A stretch of 64,000 nt of DNA from Neobacillus sp. PS3-40 (GTDB lineage Bacteria; Bacillota; Bacilli; Bacillales; Cytobacillaceae): assembly GCF_030915485.1 (NCBI RefSeq), contig NZ_CP133266.1, positions 3,538,001 through 3,602,000 on the forward strand. The letters run 5' to 3'. A model generated the notes under the pieces. That model was given only the letters and a program-made list of their open reading frames with translations, was not told the origin of the DNA and ran no database searches. Below, piece after piece: positions 7,885 to 16,334 of the stretch. Positions within the stretch are counted from its first letter, which is position 1; each line of letters begins with the position of its first letter. The translations under genes and the position numbers were made by a program.

Positions 7885-9096
7885 ATGGATGCATTGGATA
7901 TCCTAACGGATCTTGAAAATGTCATTCCTTTTTTTCAACCGATTTTTAGTGCCGATGAACATCGGGTAATTGGCTATGAGGTATTAGGAAGATATATTTC
8001 AGAAAATCAATTGACTAGTTTGGGATCATTTTTTCAGGATGATCAAATTCCTGAAGAATATAAATTTGAAGTAGATCAGTTATTACTTGTTAAAGCTCTT
8101 GAAAAAGCACTGGAATCGAATGAGGATTTTTATATATTTCTTAACCGGACCGCTGATTTATTAATGTATAACCACGGGGAGCCTTTCTTAAATGAATTGC
8201 TTGCTTTTGAAAAAAGAGGATTAAATCTGCAAAGAATTGTATTGGAAATATCTGAGCAAAATTACCAAGGTGATATAAATCAGTTGGATCATTTATTGCA
8301 ATACTATCGTACATATGGCATAAAAATTGCCATTGCAAGAATAGATAGTGATAGTAATTACTTCGATCGAATTGGCCAACTTGAGCCTGATATATTAAAA
8401 ATAAATTTGCAAGTTCTAAAATCCACTACAACAGGAACAGCTTTTAATGATATTTTATTTTCATTATCATTATTGGCTAGAAAAATTGGCGCTACTCTTT
8501 TATTTGAAAATATTGAGATGGAATATCAACTACATTTTGCATGGAAAAATGGGGGTAGGTATTACCAAGGATATTATTTATCTAAACCAGCTTCAGAGTT
8601 TATTGAACATGATCTCCTAAAGGATCGTTTAAAAGAAAAATTTCATGATTTTATTTTGTATGGGAAAAAAAGGCTTGAATCATTCTATTCGACATCAGAT
8701 TTTTTTCAAGTAAAGGTACAAGAAATTATTTTGAAAAGCAAAAAAACTAGCTATGAAGAATTATTTGAACTTTTAATGAAAGAAATGGATCAAATCGCTT
8801 TTCGAATGTATGTATGTGATGAAGATGGTTTCCAACAGTCCCCAAACTTTTTTAAAGGAAAAGATGGTTGGGGAATCCAGAAGGAATACATTAACAAAAA
8901 TTGGAGCTGGCGTCCATATTTTTTAGAAAATATTTTTAAAATGCGAAATGAAAAGAAAGGTATTCTTTCCGATTTGTATAGTGATATCGAAACAGGGGAA
9001 ACTACCCGGACTTTTTCTTTCCCAATGAATCCAACAGAATTTTTATTTATTGATATTGCCTATAATTATTTATTTGAACACGATGATTTGTTATAA
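7885..9096 (+). CDS. ykuI: EAL-domain protein YkuI
   Basis: Protein of 403 residues matching B. subtilis YkuI end to end: an N-terminal EAL domain (YEVLGR near residue 31) and a C-terminal PAS-like YkuI_C domain with the conserved KNWSWRPYFLENI and FSDLYSDIETGE. The usual DDFG acidic pair is replaced by ARIDSDSN, so cyclic-di-GMP hydrolysis is doubtful and a binding role more likely. ATG 7885 follows AGGAGG; the upstream start at 7846 has no ribosome site. A terminator follows at 9118-9150. Confidence 0.9.
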   Translation: MDALDILTDLENVIPFFQPIFSADEHRVIGYEVLGRYISENQLTSLGSFFQDDQIPEEYKFEVDQLLLVKALEKALESNEDFYIFLNRTADLLMYNHGEPFLNELLAFEKRGLNLQRIVLEISEQNYQGDINQLDHLLQYYRTYGIKIAIARIDSDSNYFDRIGQLEPDILKINLQVLKSTTTGTAFNDILFSLSLLARKIGATLLFENIEMEYQLHFAWKNGGRYYQGYYLSKPASEFIEHDLLKDRLKEKFHDFILYGKKRLESFYSTSDFFQVKVQEIILKSKKTSYEELFELLMKEMDQIAFRMYVCDEDGFQQSPNFFKGKDGWGIQKEYINKNWSWRPYFLENIFKMRNEKKGILSDLYSDIETGETTRTFSFPMNPTEFLFIDIAYNYLFEHDDLL

Positions 9097-9117
9097 AAAT
9101 CCCGTATAGAATGCTTC

Positions 9118-9150
9118 AAAAGATCTCCTACCTGGAGGTCTTTTCTTTTT
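9118..9150 (+). terminator. Terminator of ykuI
   Basis: Stem AAAAGATCTCC/GGAGGTCTTTT, followed by CTTTTT. Confidence 0.8.
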
Positions 9151-9308
9151 ACCTGTTTTTTCGATGGAAAACGGTTTAAATTTACAGTAAAAACAATTTT
9201 AATGTCTAATGCTGAAGTTTTTTTACGAACGATTTTTTCATTTTAGTAGGATATTTGTTGTTAAAATTGATTATAATTTTAGTTTTGGAATTGAAAGGAG
9301 AAAGGAAA

Positions 9309-9851
9309 ATGAAGAAAAAGATTGCTTTATTATTCATGCTATTATTTGCAATTATCCCTTTATCTCCTCAAGCAACATCTGGGTTAGATACAAGAAATGA
9401 GGTTTTTGACTTTTTAAAAGGAGCATATAAGGCTCAAGTTTCTTTAAGTGAAAAAGGGAGATCGACAGAGGAAATAAAGAAAGTATTGGATTCCTTTTTT
9501 ACGGATGAATATCAAAACCACTTTTGGAAGGAAAATATCCACAAAGAATCAGGAAAATTTTTAACATATGGAACTGATTTTGCTCAATACTATATCCCTT
9601 ACTACCAATTTTCAGATGAAACTAAAGTTGTTATTTTACCTAAGGAAATTTATGTTTTTGAATTTTTCCCTGAAAATACGAATGGGCCCGTTGGATTTAA
9701 AAGCCATTATGAAGGATTGTACATAAAGAGAATAGGAGATAATTGGAAAGTGGACAAGTACCTCTATAACAAAATCCCAACAGATGTTATTAAAAAGGCC
9801 AATATTTCTGAAAAAGTAAGAGGAAAGAGCGACCGATATAAGGTAAATTAA
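9309..9851 (+). CDS. Secreted DUF3993-like protein
   Basis: A 180-residue exported protein. The signal peptide is MKKKIALLFMLLFAIIPLSP, with a likely cleavage after the alanine/serine region near 22-25. The mature part contains FFTDEYQNHFWKEN and YEGLYIKRIGDNWKVDKY, which I associate tentatively with the Bacillus DUF3993 family. ATG 9309 has GAAAGGAG upstream; the earlier in-frame start at 9255 lacks one. It sits between ykuI and ykuJ. Function unknown. Confidence 0.7.
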   Translation: MKKKIALLFMLLFAIIPLSPQATSGLDTRNEVFDFLKGAYKAQVSLSEKGRSTEEIKKVLDSFFTDEYQNHFWKENIHKESGKFLTYGTDFAQYYIPYYQFSDETKVVILPKEIYVFEFFPENTNGPVGFKSHYEGLYIKRIGDNWKVDKYLYNKIPTDVIKKANISEKVRGKSDRYKVN

Positions 9852-10056
9852 TTTCCAATTTCAAATTTGCAATAAAGAAATTCAAAAAAAAATTTATATT
9901 TACTTGGACAAATACTTGTCTATATTTTATTCTGTTAATATTGGTGTGTAGGAAATTGAACTTTTGAGTTCTGGAAATAATCAACTTGTATAGAAACATG
10001 CCAAAGAAGAAACATAACAGTATAGTGTTTGTTTTGTTTTAAAGGAGGAAAAGCAT

Positions 10057-10293
10057 ATGTCACAGCTACAAGGTATATTAACACGTTTAAAAAACCTTCA
10101 AGAGCAATCTACTGGTGGTGAACCAGCCCAACGGTTTTTCGAGGTTGATGGTGAAAAAAAATGCCAAGTAACGTATCATCCAAAGACGGTAACGTTTGAA
10201 TTGGAAGTATATAATGAAAAAGAAAAGCCAAAACGGTATCAATTTGATAATATCGATATGATTACAATTGAAATATTTGATTTGATTCAATAG
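10057..10293 (+). CDS. ykuJ: YkuJ family protein
   Basis: A 78-residue soluble protein recognisable as YkuJ (N-terminal MSQLQGILTRL, central FFEVDGEKKCQVTYH, C-terminal DMITIEIFDLIQ). Function is not established. ATG 10057 follows AAAGGAGGAAA. Hairpin terminator 10291-10319 overlaps its stop codon. The next gene is ykzF; ykuK, which separates them in B. subtilis, is absent here. Confidence 0.85.
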   Translation: MSQLQGILTRLKNLQEQSTGGEPAQRFFEVDGEKKCQVTYHPKTVTFELEVYNEKEKPKRYQFDNIDMITIEIFDLIQ

Positions 10294-10319
10294 GAGCCTT
10301 TTTGGTTCCTTTTTTTTGC
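10291..10319 (+). terminator. Terminator of ykuJ
   Basis: Stem GGAGCC/GGTTCC with loop TTTTT, followed by a run of eight T. Confidence 0.7.
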
Positions 10320-10397
10320 TTAAATTTCTTAGGTGAGCTCCTTTTTTTGAATCTAAACTCCCTTTCTTAGACATGCTAGTAGTAGGGAGGAAATCAA

Positions 10398-10541
10398 ATG
10401 ATTCCAATAGTAAAATGCCCAAAATGCAATCATGAGTCTGATATATCAAATGTTCTTACGGCACAGTCGAATCAAAATGTTATTTTTCATTGCCCATATT
10501 GTCAATATACGGTAAGAAATATTGAAACAAGTAAAGGATAG
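10398..10541 (+). CDS. ykzF: YkzF-like zinc-ribbon microprotein, 47 aa
   Basis: Small gene with GGGAGG eight bases before ATG 10398. The 47-residue product has two CxxC knuckles, CPKC (residues 7-10) and CPYC (residues 32-35), as in a zinc ribbon. Position between ykuJ and darB and the sequence suggest YkzF of Bacillus. Partner unknown. Confidence 0.7.
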   Translation: MIPIVKCPKCNHESDISNVLTAQSNQNVIFHCPYCQYTVRNIETSKG

Positions 10542-10664
10542 TTCTTCAATAAGCCAAAATACGAATAATAATAATCTAGGCGAAAACATTATTCAAAAAG
10601 GCATCCCCACGGAATCTGTGATAGAATAGATTTGTTCTATAACAATCATAAGGGGTTTTCGGTG

Positions 10665-11117
10665 ATGATCAATCTTCACAGTGGGGAATTTTTACAGTTG
10701 AATATTGTTGATTTAATGATACCTTCTGAGCGGGTTGCTCATGTGCAAATCGGCAATAACCTTGAACATGCATTATTGGTTTTAACGAAAAGTGGGTATA
10801 CAGCTATTCCTGTTTTAGATCCACATTATAAACTTCATGGATTAATAAGTACGCCTATCATCATGGAGTCCATCCTAGGTCTTGAAAGAATTGAATTTGA
10901 AAAACTTGAGGAAAAACACGTTGAAGAAGTCATGAATAAATCTGTGCCACGTGTCAAAACAAATGAATCTATGAAGGTTTGCCTTGAGTTACTCGTCAAT
11001 CATCCATTTCTTTGTCTTGAAGCTGAAAATGGTTTTTTTGAAGGGATTTTACCGCGGAGTACAGTGTTAAACCGATTAAATAAGCATATCAAAATGATGA
11101 ATAGAAAAGCGACGTAA
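10665..11117 (+). CDS. darB: DarB, CBS-domain cyclic-di-AMP receptor (YkuL)
   Basis: Stand-alone pair of CBS domains, 150 residues, close to B. subtilis DarB/YkuL (conserved ERVAHVQIGNNLEHALLVLT, GYTAIPVLDP and LGLERIEFEKL). In B. subtilis DarB binds c-di-AMP, and its free form activates the (p)ppGpp synthetase Rel and pyruvate carboxylase. ATG 10665 is preferred, with AAGGGG before it; the upstream in-frame ATG 10632 has no ribosome site. Pyruvate carboxylase is missing from its usual place downstream of ftsW in this window, so Rel may be the main partner nearby. Confidence 0.9.
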   Translation: MINLHSGEFLQLNIVDLMIPSERVAHVQIGNNLEHALLVLTKSGYTAIPVLDPHYKLHGLISTPIIMESILGLERIEFEKLEEKHVEEVMNKSVPRVKTNESMKVCLELLVNHPFLCLEAENGFFEGILPRSTVLNRLNKHIKMMNRKAT

Positions 11118-11149
11118 GCTCCCAATTTGGGGGCTGTATTATTTTTTTA
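11117..11149 (+). terminator. Hairpin after darB
   Basis: Stem AGCTCCC/GGGGGCT followed by TATTATTTTTTT. Confidence 0.7.
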
Positions 11150-11165
11150 GTAAGAAGGTGGTTTA

Positions 11166-12680
11166 ATGGGAAATCCATTAAATAATAAAATAGCAAAAAA
11201 TACAAAAAAAGGAGAAACAAATAAACCGCTTGTATTAGCATCAGTCATGTTGGCCATGTTTATGGGAGCGATTGAGGTTACAATTGTATCTACTGCTATG
11301 CCGGCTATTGTAGCTGATTTAGGAGGATTTTCTCTTTATAGTTGGGTTTTTTCTTCGTATTTATTAATGAACTCCATTACAGTGTTAATTTATGGAAAGC
11401 TATCAGATTTATTTGGTCGAAAGCCAATCTTGTTTTTCGGTATAATTCTGTTTTTAATTGGTTCGATTCTTTGCGGGTTCGCAGGTTCAATGAAAACCTT
11501 AATTATTTTTCGCTTAATACAAGGTTTTGGTGCCGGAGCTGTAATGCCTATTGCAACTACAATTGTTGGAGATATTTATACGAAGGAAGAACGAGCAAAA
11601 GTCCAAGGATATTTATCAAGTGTTTGGGGCATTTCTGCCATTGTTGGCCCAGCGATTGGTGGATTGCTTGTTCAGTATGTTAGCTGGCATTTTATTTTTT
11701 GGATTAACATTCCACTTGGAATTCTTTCAATTGTTGGCTTAGTCTTTTACTTACATGAAAATGTGGAAAAGAAAAAACATAAAATTGATTATCTAGGAGC
11801 ATTCCTATTAACTGTTGCAATCTCTTCTTTGATGTATGTGCTAGTTCAAGGAGGAGGGAAGGACGGATGGGGATCCACGCAAACTTTGTGGCTTATTGTT
11901 TTGTTTATTGTTTCCTTGATTTTGTTTGTTTTACAAGAAAAACGAGCAACAGAACCAGTAATGCCCTTCAATATTTGGAAGGAACGATCCATATTTGTTG
12001 CTAATATTACCTCCCTTACTTCTGGGATTATATTGATTGGTATAACAAGTTTTTTACCAACCTTCGTCCAAGGTGTAATGGAGCAATCAGCTATTGTGGC
12101 TGGATTTACCTTGACATCAATGTCAATTGGTTGGCCAATTGCCTCGACTATCTCTGGTCGAATGCTACTTTCTATTGGCTACCGTAATACCTCTATTATT
12201 GGCGGAATATCACTTATTCTAGGGAGTATTGCCTTTGTAACTATGTCAGCTGAAACAGGCCCTATATGGCCAGCAACAGGTTCTTTCTTTGTTGGAATTG
12301 GGATGGGCTTAACTTCAACAGCATTTATTGTTTCAATTCAAAGTACCGTTAGTTGGCAACAAAGAGGGATTGCCACAGCTGCAAATATGTTTATGCGAAA
12401 TCTTGGAAATACCATTGGTGCCGCTATGCTTGGCGGAATTCTTAATAATCAACTAAAAAATTATTTTAATAAAAGTGCAATTCAAACGGGTAAGAGGTTG
12501 ACAGTTGAATCAACAAATATTCTTCTAAAAGAAAGTGAACGAAGCAAGGTCCCTATAAAAGTTATTCACATATTACAAGATGGGCTTACAGTCTCGTTAC
12601 ATTCTGTTTACTTTATTGTCGTTGTTTTTGCAATTCTGAGTCTTATCCTCATCTTATTTATGCCGAAAAAAAGTAATTGA
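11166..12680 (+). CDS. MFS multidrug efflux transporter, DHA2 (14-TM) family
   Basis: Integral membrane protein of 504 residues with about 14 hydrophobic segments. MFS motif A is GKLSDLFGRKP near residues 76-86 and antiporter motif C is in GISAIVGPAIGG. The first helix carries LAMFMGAIEVTIVSTAMP, typical of EmrB/QacA-type drug/H+ antiporters. ATG 11166 follows GAAGGTGG. Substrate cannot be inferred. The LysR gene 28 bp downstream is ccpC, which in B. subtilis controls citrate-cycle genes rather than a transporter. Confidence 0.85.
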   Translation: MGNPLNNKIAKNTKKGETNKPLVLASVMLAMFMGAIEVTIVSTAMPAIVADLGGFSLYSWVFSSYLLMNSITVLIYGKLSDLFGRKPILFFGIILFLIGSILCGFAGSMKTLIIFRLIQGFGAGAVMPIATTIVGDIYTKEERAKVQGYLSSVWGISAIVGPAIGGLLVQYVSWHFIFWINIPLGILSIVGLVFYLHENVEKKKHKIDYLGAFLLTVAISSLMYVLVQGGGKDGWGSTQTLWLIVLFIVSLILFVLQEKRATEPVMPFNIWKERSIFVANITSLTSGIILIGITSFLPTFVQGVMEQSAIVAGFTLTSMSIGWPIASTISGRMLLSIGYRNTSIIGGISLILGSIAFVTMSAETGPIWPATGSFFVGIGMGLTSTAFIVSIQSTVSWQQRGIATAANMFMRNLGNTIGAAMLGGILNNQLKNYFNKSAIQTGKRLTVESTNILLKESERSKVPIKVIHILQDGLTVSLHSVYFIVVVFAILSLILILFMPKKSN

Positions 12681-12714
12681 TCGTACAAGAAATAATTTAT
12701 AAAGAGGGATGACG

Positions 12715-13596
12715 TTGTCCTCACTATCAGAATTCCAATTATTATCTGTCCTTGCTCAAGAAATGAATATGCGAAAGGCAGCAGAACGACTATTTGTTTC
12801 ACAGCCGGCTCTCTCGCAACGATTGCAAACCATTGAAAAAGAGTGGGGGACAAAGTTGTTTATTCGCTCTCAAAAAGGGGTCGCTTTAACACCTGCTGGA
12901 GAGTATGTAATTCAATTTGTAAACGAGGTTCTGAATAAGCAAGAAAAAGTAAAAGAAACAGTCTATTCTCTTCAATCAGGGATTGCCGGAACATTAAAGA
13001 TTGCTGTTGCCACGATTGTTGGACAAAATTGGCTGCCACAGGTTTTAAAGAAGTATATTGAAAGGTATCCACAAGTGAAAATCTCCCTCATTACCGGGTG
13101 GAGTAGCGAGATTTTAAGATACTTGTATGATGACCAAGTTCACATTGGAATTATACGTGGAACTCCTGACTGGAAGGGAGTGAAAATCCATTTATTTAAA
13201 GATATTCTTTATCTAGTTGATAAAGAAATTACAAATCCTGAACAAGCCCTTGAAACGGATCGACCATTTATCCAATTTAAAAGTGATTCTAATTATTATC
13301 AAGAAATTCAGGATTGGTGGATGAGACATTTTAAAATAGCTCCAAAACGGACCGTTGTTGTGGATCAAATTGAAACATGCAAGCAAATGGCTTTTAATGG
13401 GATTGGTTATGCCATTCTTCCTGCAATCACTTTAAATGGTTCAGAAAGGGATATCTATAAAATTCCACTTCTGGATGAAAATAATGAGCCTTTAAAAAGG
13501 GATACATGGTTGTTGGGATACGAATCGGCTTTTCAATTAAAACAGGTTAAAGCTTTTACTGAACTACTTAACGAGCATATTGAAGAGTCAAGGTAG
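12715..13596 (+). CDS. ccpC: LysR-type regulator CcpC
   Basis: LysR transcription factor of about 293 residues, strongly similar to B. subtilis CcpC. The winged-helix DNA-binding region near residues 14-60 contains NMRKAAERLFVSQPALSQRLQ's core, and the effector domain has ITGWSSEILRYLYDDQVHIGIIRG and DQIETCKQMAFNGIGYAILP. CcpC represses citB and citZ in response to citrate. TTG 12715 fits the ribosome site AGAGGG (6-base spacing) better than ATG 12709, which abuts it. It is cotranscribed or closely linked with the MFS gene. Confidence 0.88.
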   Translation: MSSLSEFQLLSVLAQEMNMRKAAERLFVSQPALSQRLQTIEKEWGTKLFIRSQKGVALTPAGEYVIQFVNEVLNKQEKVKETVYSLQSGIAGTLKIAVATIVGQNWLPQVLKKYIERYPQVKISLITGWSSEILRYLYDDQVHIGIIRGTPDWKGVKIHLFKDILYLVDKEITNPEQALETDRPFIQFKSDSNYYQEIQDWWMRHFKIAPKRTVVVDQIETCKQMAFNGIGYAILPAITLNGSERDIYKIPLLDENNEPLKRDTWLLGYESAFQLKQVKAFTELLNEHIEESR

Positions 13597-13674
13597 TGTT
13601 TTCACTTGTCTAAGTTTCTTTTGTTTGTTAAAGTAATTTTAAATTTAAATTATTAATACATAGGGGGTTTTTAA

Positions 13675-14385
13675 ATGAAAGCGATGGATGCAAATGAAAT
13701 TATTTCATTTATTCAAAATAGTAAAAAGTCAACACCAGTGAAGGTTTATCTTAAAGGTGATTTAGAAGGAATTGATTTTGGAGGCCAAGCAAAGACTTTT
13801 ATCAACGGAAAAACAGGGGTTGTTTTCGGAGAGTGGTCTGAAATTAATCAAGCGTTAGAAGCAAACCAGACGAAAATTGAAGACTATGTAGTAGAGAATG
13901 ACCGTCGTAATTCAGCTATTCCGATGTTAGATACAAAAAATATAAAAGCACGTATAGAGCCAGGTTCTATTATTCGAGACCAGGTTGAAATAGGAGATAA
14001 TGCAATTATTATGATGGGCGCCGTTATTAATATCGGCTCTGTTGTTGGCGAAGGAACAATGATTGATATGAATGTGGTTCTTGGTGGAAGAGCGACCGTC
14101 GGTAAAAACTGTCATATTGGTGCAGGTGCCGTGTTAGCAGGTGTGATTGAGCCACCATCCGCAAAACCTGTTATCGTTGAAGATGATGTCCTTGTGGGTG
14201 CAAATGCAGTCATTTTGGAAGGTGTAACTGTAGGAAAAGGCTCTGTTGTTGCTGCAGGTGCTGTAGTTATTGATGATGTTGCGCCATATACCGTTGTGGC
14301 AGGAATTCCTGCACGTAAACTTAAAGATATTGATGAAAAAATGAAATCAAAAATTGAAATAAAACAAGAACTACGTCAACTATAA
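13675..14385 (+). CDS. dapH: 2,3,4,5-tetrahydropyridine-2,6-dicarboxylate N-acetyltransferase DapH
   Basis: 236-residue protein nearly identical in pattern to B. subtilis DapH: N-terminal [11 protein letters not shown] domain and a C-terminal left-handed beta-helix of hexapeptide repeats (about residues 90-210, for example IGEGTMIDM-type turns and [10 protein letters not shown]). It acetylates tetrahydrodipicolinate with acetyl-CoA, the first step of the acetyl branch to meso-diaminopimelate and lysine. GGGGG lies upstream of ATG 13675. dapL follows 62 bp later, with hairpin 14403-14430 between them. Confidence 0.93.
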   Translation: MKAMDANEIISFIQNSKKSTPVKVYLKGDLEGIDFGGQAKTFINGKTGVVFGEWSEINQALEANQTKIEDYVVENDRRNSAIPMLDTKNIKARIEPGSIIRDQVEIGDNAIIMMGAVINIGSVVGEGTMIDMNVVLGGRATVGKNCHIGAGAVLAGVIEPPSAKPVIVEDDVLVGANAVILEGVTVGKGSVVAAGAVVIDDVAPYTVVAGIPARKLKDIDEKMKSKIEIKQELRQL

Positions 14386-14402
14386 GTAAATTTGAACGTT
14401 TA

Positions 14403-14430
14403 AGCGTGGGATTCGTTCCACGCTTTCTTT
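14403..14430 (+). terminator. Intercistronic hairpin between dapH and dapL
   Basis: Stem AGCGTGG/CCACGCT followed by TTCTTTC. It may attenuate rather than end transcription. Confidence 0.5.
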
Positions 14431-14447
14431 CAAGTTAGGAGATAAAT

Positions 14448-15569
14448 ATGAGCCCATATATAAAAATTCGTCGAGAACTTCACCAAATTCCAGAATTAGG
14501 ATTTCAAGAATTTAAAACACAATCCTATTTATTATCGTACCTTGAATCTCTTCCACAGGATAGAATGACCATTAAAAAGTGGAAAACGGGGCTATTTGTA
14601 AAAGTTCATGGTTTAAAGCCGAAGAAAACAATAGGATATCGGACAGATATTGATGGCTTACCAATTGAGGAAGAAACTGATTTACCTTTCCCCTCCTCAC
14701 ATCCAGGTAAAATGCATGCATGTGGCCACGATTTTCATATGAGCATTGCTCTAGGTGTTCTTTCTTATTTTGTTGAAAATCAAATAAATGATGATTTGCT
14801 GTTTATTTTTCAGCCAGCTGAGGAAGGTCCAGGAGGGGCTGAACCGATGCTAAAATCAGAAATAATGCAGGAATGGAAGCCTGATATGATTTTTGCCCTC
14901 CATATTGCACCAGAGTATCCTGTTGGAGCGATTGCGATAAAAGAAGGACTTTTATTTGCCAATACATCGGAGTTATTTATTGATCTTAAAGGTAAGGGTG
15001 GACATGCTGCTTATCCTCATCAAACAAATGATATGGTTATTGCTGCCTGTTCACTTGTAAGTCAATTGCAAACGATTGTTTCAAGGAATGTTGACCCCTT
15101 AGATAGTGCAGTAGTTACAATTGGAAAAATTTCTGGTGGTACAGTTCAGAATATTATTGCAGAAAAAGCAAGACTTGATGGCACGATTAGAACCTTATCC
15201 GCTGAATCAATGAAAAAGGTAAAACAGCGGATTGAAGCCGTTGTGAAAGGAATAGAAATAGGCTTTGAGTGCCAGGCATCTATTAATTATGGTTCGATGT
15301 ATTATCAAGTATTCAATCATAAAGAACTGACAAATGAGTTTGTTAACTTCATTCAATCTGAAACAATTGTTGAAGTTATTGAATGTAGGGAAGCGATGAC
15401 GGGAGAAGACTTTGGCTATATGCTTAAGGAAATTCCCGGATTTATGTTTTGGTTAGGCGTCGATTCCCCATTCGGGCTACACCACTCTAAACTAAATCCG
15501 AAAGAAGATGCTATCCAAATAGCTATTGACTTGATGACAAAATATATGGATTTTAAAGGGAGAGAATAA
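14448..15569 (+). CDS. dapL: N-acetyldiaminopimelate deacetylase DapL (YkuR type)
   Basis: M20-family metallopeptidase-like amidohydrolase of 373 residues. Metal-binding motifs are visible: HACGHDFHM at residues 90-98, the catalytic EEGPGG at 125-130, and later GEDFGY. It removes the acetyl group from N-acetyl-LL-diaminopimelate. Together with dapH upstream and patA at 3.1-4.3 kb the acetyl pathway is complete in the window. ATG 14448 follows TTAGGAG. Two hairpins follow the stop, the second with a T-tract. Confidence 0.9.
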   Translation: MSPYIKIRRELHQIPELGFQEFKTQSYLLSYLESLPQDRMTIKKWKTGLFVKVHGLKPKKTIGYRTDIDGLPIEEETDLPFPSSHPGKMHACGHDFHMSIALGVLSYFVENQINDDLLFIFQPAEEGPGGAEPMLKSEIMQEWKPDMIFALHIAPEYPVGAIAIKEGLLFANTSELFIDLKGKGGHAAYPHQTNDMVIAACSLVSQLQTIVSRNVDPLDSAVVTIGKISGGTVQNIIAEKARLDGTIRTLSAESMKKVKQRIEAVVKGIEIGFECQASINYGSMYYQVFNHKELTNEFVNFIQSETIVEVIECREAMTGEDFGYMLKEIPGFMFWLGVDSPFGLHHSKLNPKEDAIQIAIDLMTKYMDFKGRE

Positions 15570-15592
15570 CAGATAGTATCTGTTATTCTCAG

Positions 15593-15635
15593 ATTGTCGA
15601 GAAAGGGTATTTTTCTCGGCAATTTTTTATTTTGT
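15593..15635 (+). terminator. Terminator of dapL
   Basis: Stem ATTGTCGAGAAA/TTTCTCGGCAAT followed by TTTTTTATTTT. A further palindrome (ATAACAGATA/TATCTGTTAT) overlaps the dapL stop. Confidence 0.8.
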
Positions 15636-15686
15636 CTTAATCTAAATTACCGATTTTTTATTTATTTATTGTCTCTGTTAAATGGC

Positions 15687-15819
15687 CTGTTGATTTCCGC
15701 TCCAGGCACTCGCTTTCCGCGGGGAGGTCCTGGAGCCTCCTCGGCGCTTTAGCGCCTGCGGGGTCTCCAGTGACCTCTATATCCCGCAGGAGTCGAGTGC
15801 CCTCCGCTCCAATCAACAG
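15687..15819 (-). repeat. Family A repeat, copy A2
   Basis: Complete copy of 133 bp with terminal CTGTTGATT/AATCAACAG. The central palindrome CGGCGCTTTAGCGCC is flanked by CCTCCT. Orientation is opposite to A1. Confidence 0.85.
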
Positions 15820-15843
15820 GGAGGTTAATCATCCTAAAGCATT

Positions 15844-15888
15844 GCAACACACTTTTTCTAGCCTTGCTAAGTGTGTTGCATTTTTTTA
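15844..15888 (+). terminator. Orphan terminator
   Basis: Stem GCAACACACTT/AAGTGTGTTGC followed by ATTTTTTT. Repeat B4 begins in the T-tract. Confidence 0.75.
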
Positions 15889-15945
15889 GCTAACCAGAAT
15901 TTATATCTGTAAATTATACTAGTGCATAAGAGCAACGACTAATAG
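15887..15945 (+). repeat. Family B repeat, copy B4 (3' truncated)
   Basis: TAGCTAACCAGAATTTATATC, then a decayed second arm, GTGCATAAGAGCAACGACTAATAGG, then the similarity ends. Confidence 0.7.
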
Positions 15946-15999
15946 GATGAAACCTTCTATGAGCAATAACACCAAAAGATTTACAATCAGATAGAGCAA

Positions 16000-16092
16000 C
16001 GGCTTTTTACCAGACTTAATTCTATCCTCTTCCATGGCTTTATTTAATTCCTCAAAATATGTCTAGACACTTTTGGCTTAAACATAGAATTC
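16000..16092 (-). pseudogene. Relic of an IS1182-like transposase 5' end
   Basis: On the minus strand the codons for MFKPK read out of CTTGGC-like sequence identical to the start of the transposase at 336. The similarity ends after a few codons and passes into unrelated or rearranged sequence. The upstream 55 bp, leading into repeat A3, also match 337-385. It is a deletion remnant of the same IS type. Confidence 0.45.
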
Positions 16093-16146
16093 ACCACGTC
16101 TTTCTAATATTTATTAGTTCAGTTGAAGGTCTTTATTGAAAACACT

Positions 16147-16219
16147 CTGTTGATTGGCGCGGAAGGCACGAAGACTCCTGCGGGAGTACGGGTCAGGGGA
16201 GACCCCACAGGAGCGAAGC
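16147..16219 (+). repeat. Family A repeat, copy A3, left part
   Basis: Starts CTGTTGATTGGCGCGG and is interrupted after AGCGAAGC by the IS1182-like element. The right part is at 17917-17984. Confidence 0.8.
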
Positions 16220-16334
16220 GAGGCCACTGAAAAAGTCCCATTTTTTTAGGCAGTTGAAAGTTTGAATTAATCAAACTTTCAACTGCCTATTTGTCTTATA
16301 ATAATGATATTAAATGTATGTAGGTGATATCTAA

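Noticed and set aside
9852-10056. Search for the Fur-regulated small RNA FsrA between ykuI and ykuJ, where B. subtilis has it
   Set aside because: No Fur box, no C-rich unpaired segment and no terminator with suitable spacing were seen here or at 9151-9308.
10087-10449. Minus-strand frame of 120 codons over ykuJ-ykzF
   Set aside because: Antisense to two conserved genes and rich in Phe/Leu/Lys from AT-rich DNA; no ribosome site.
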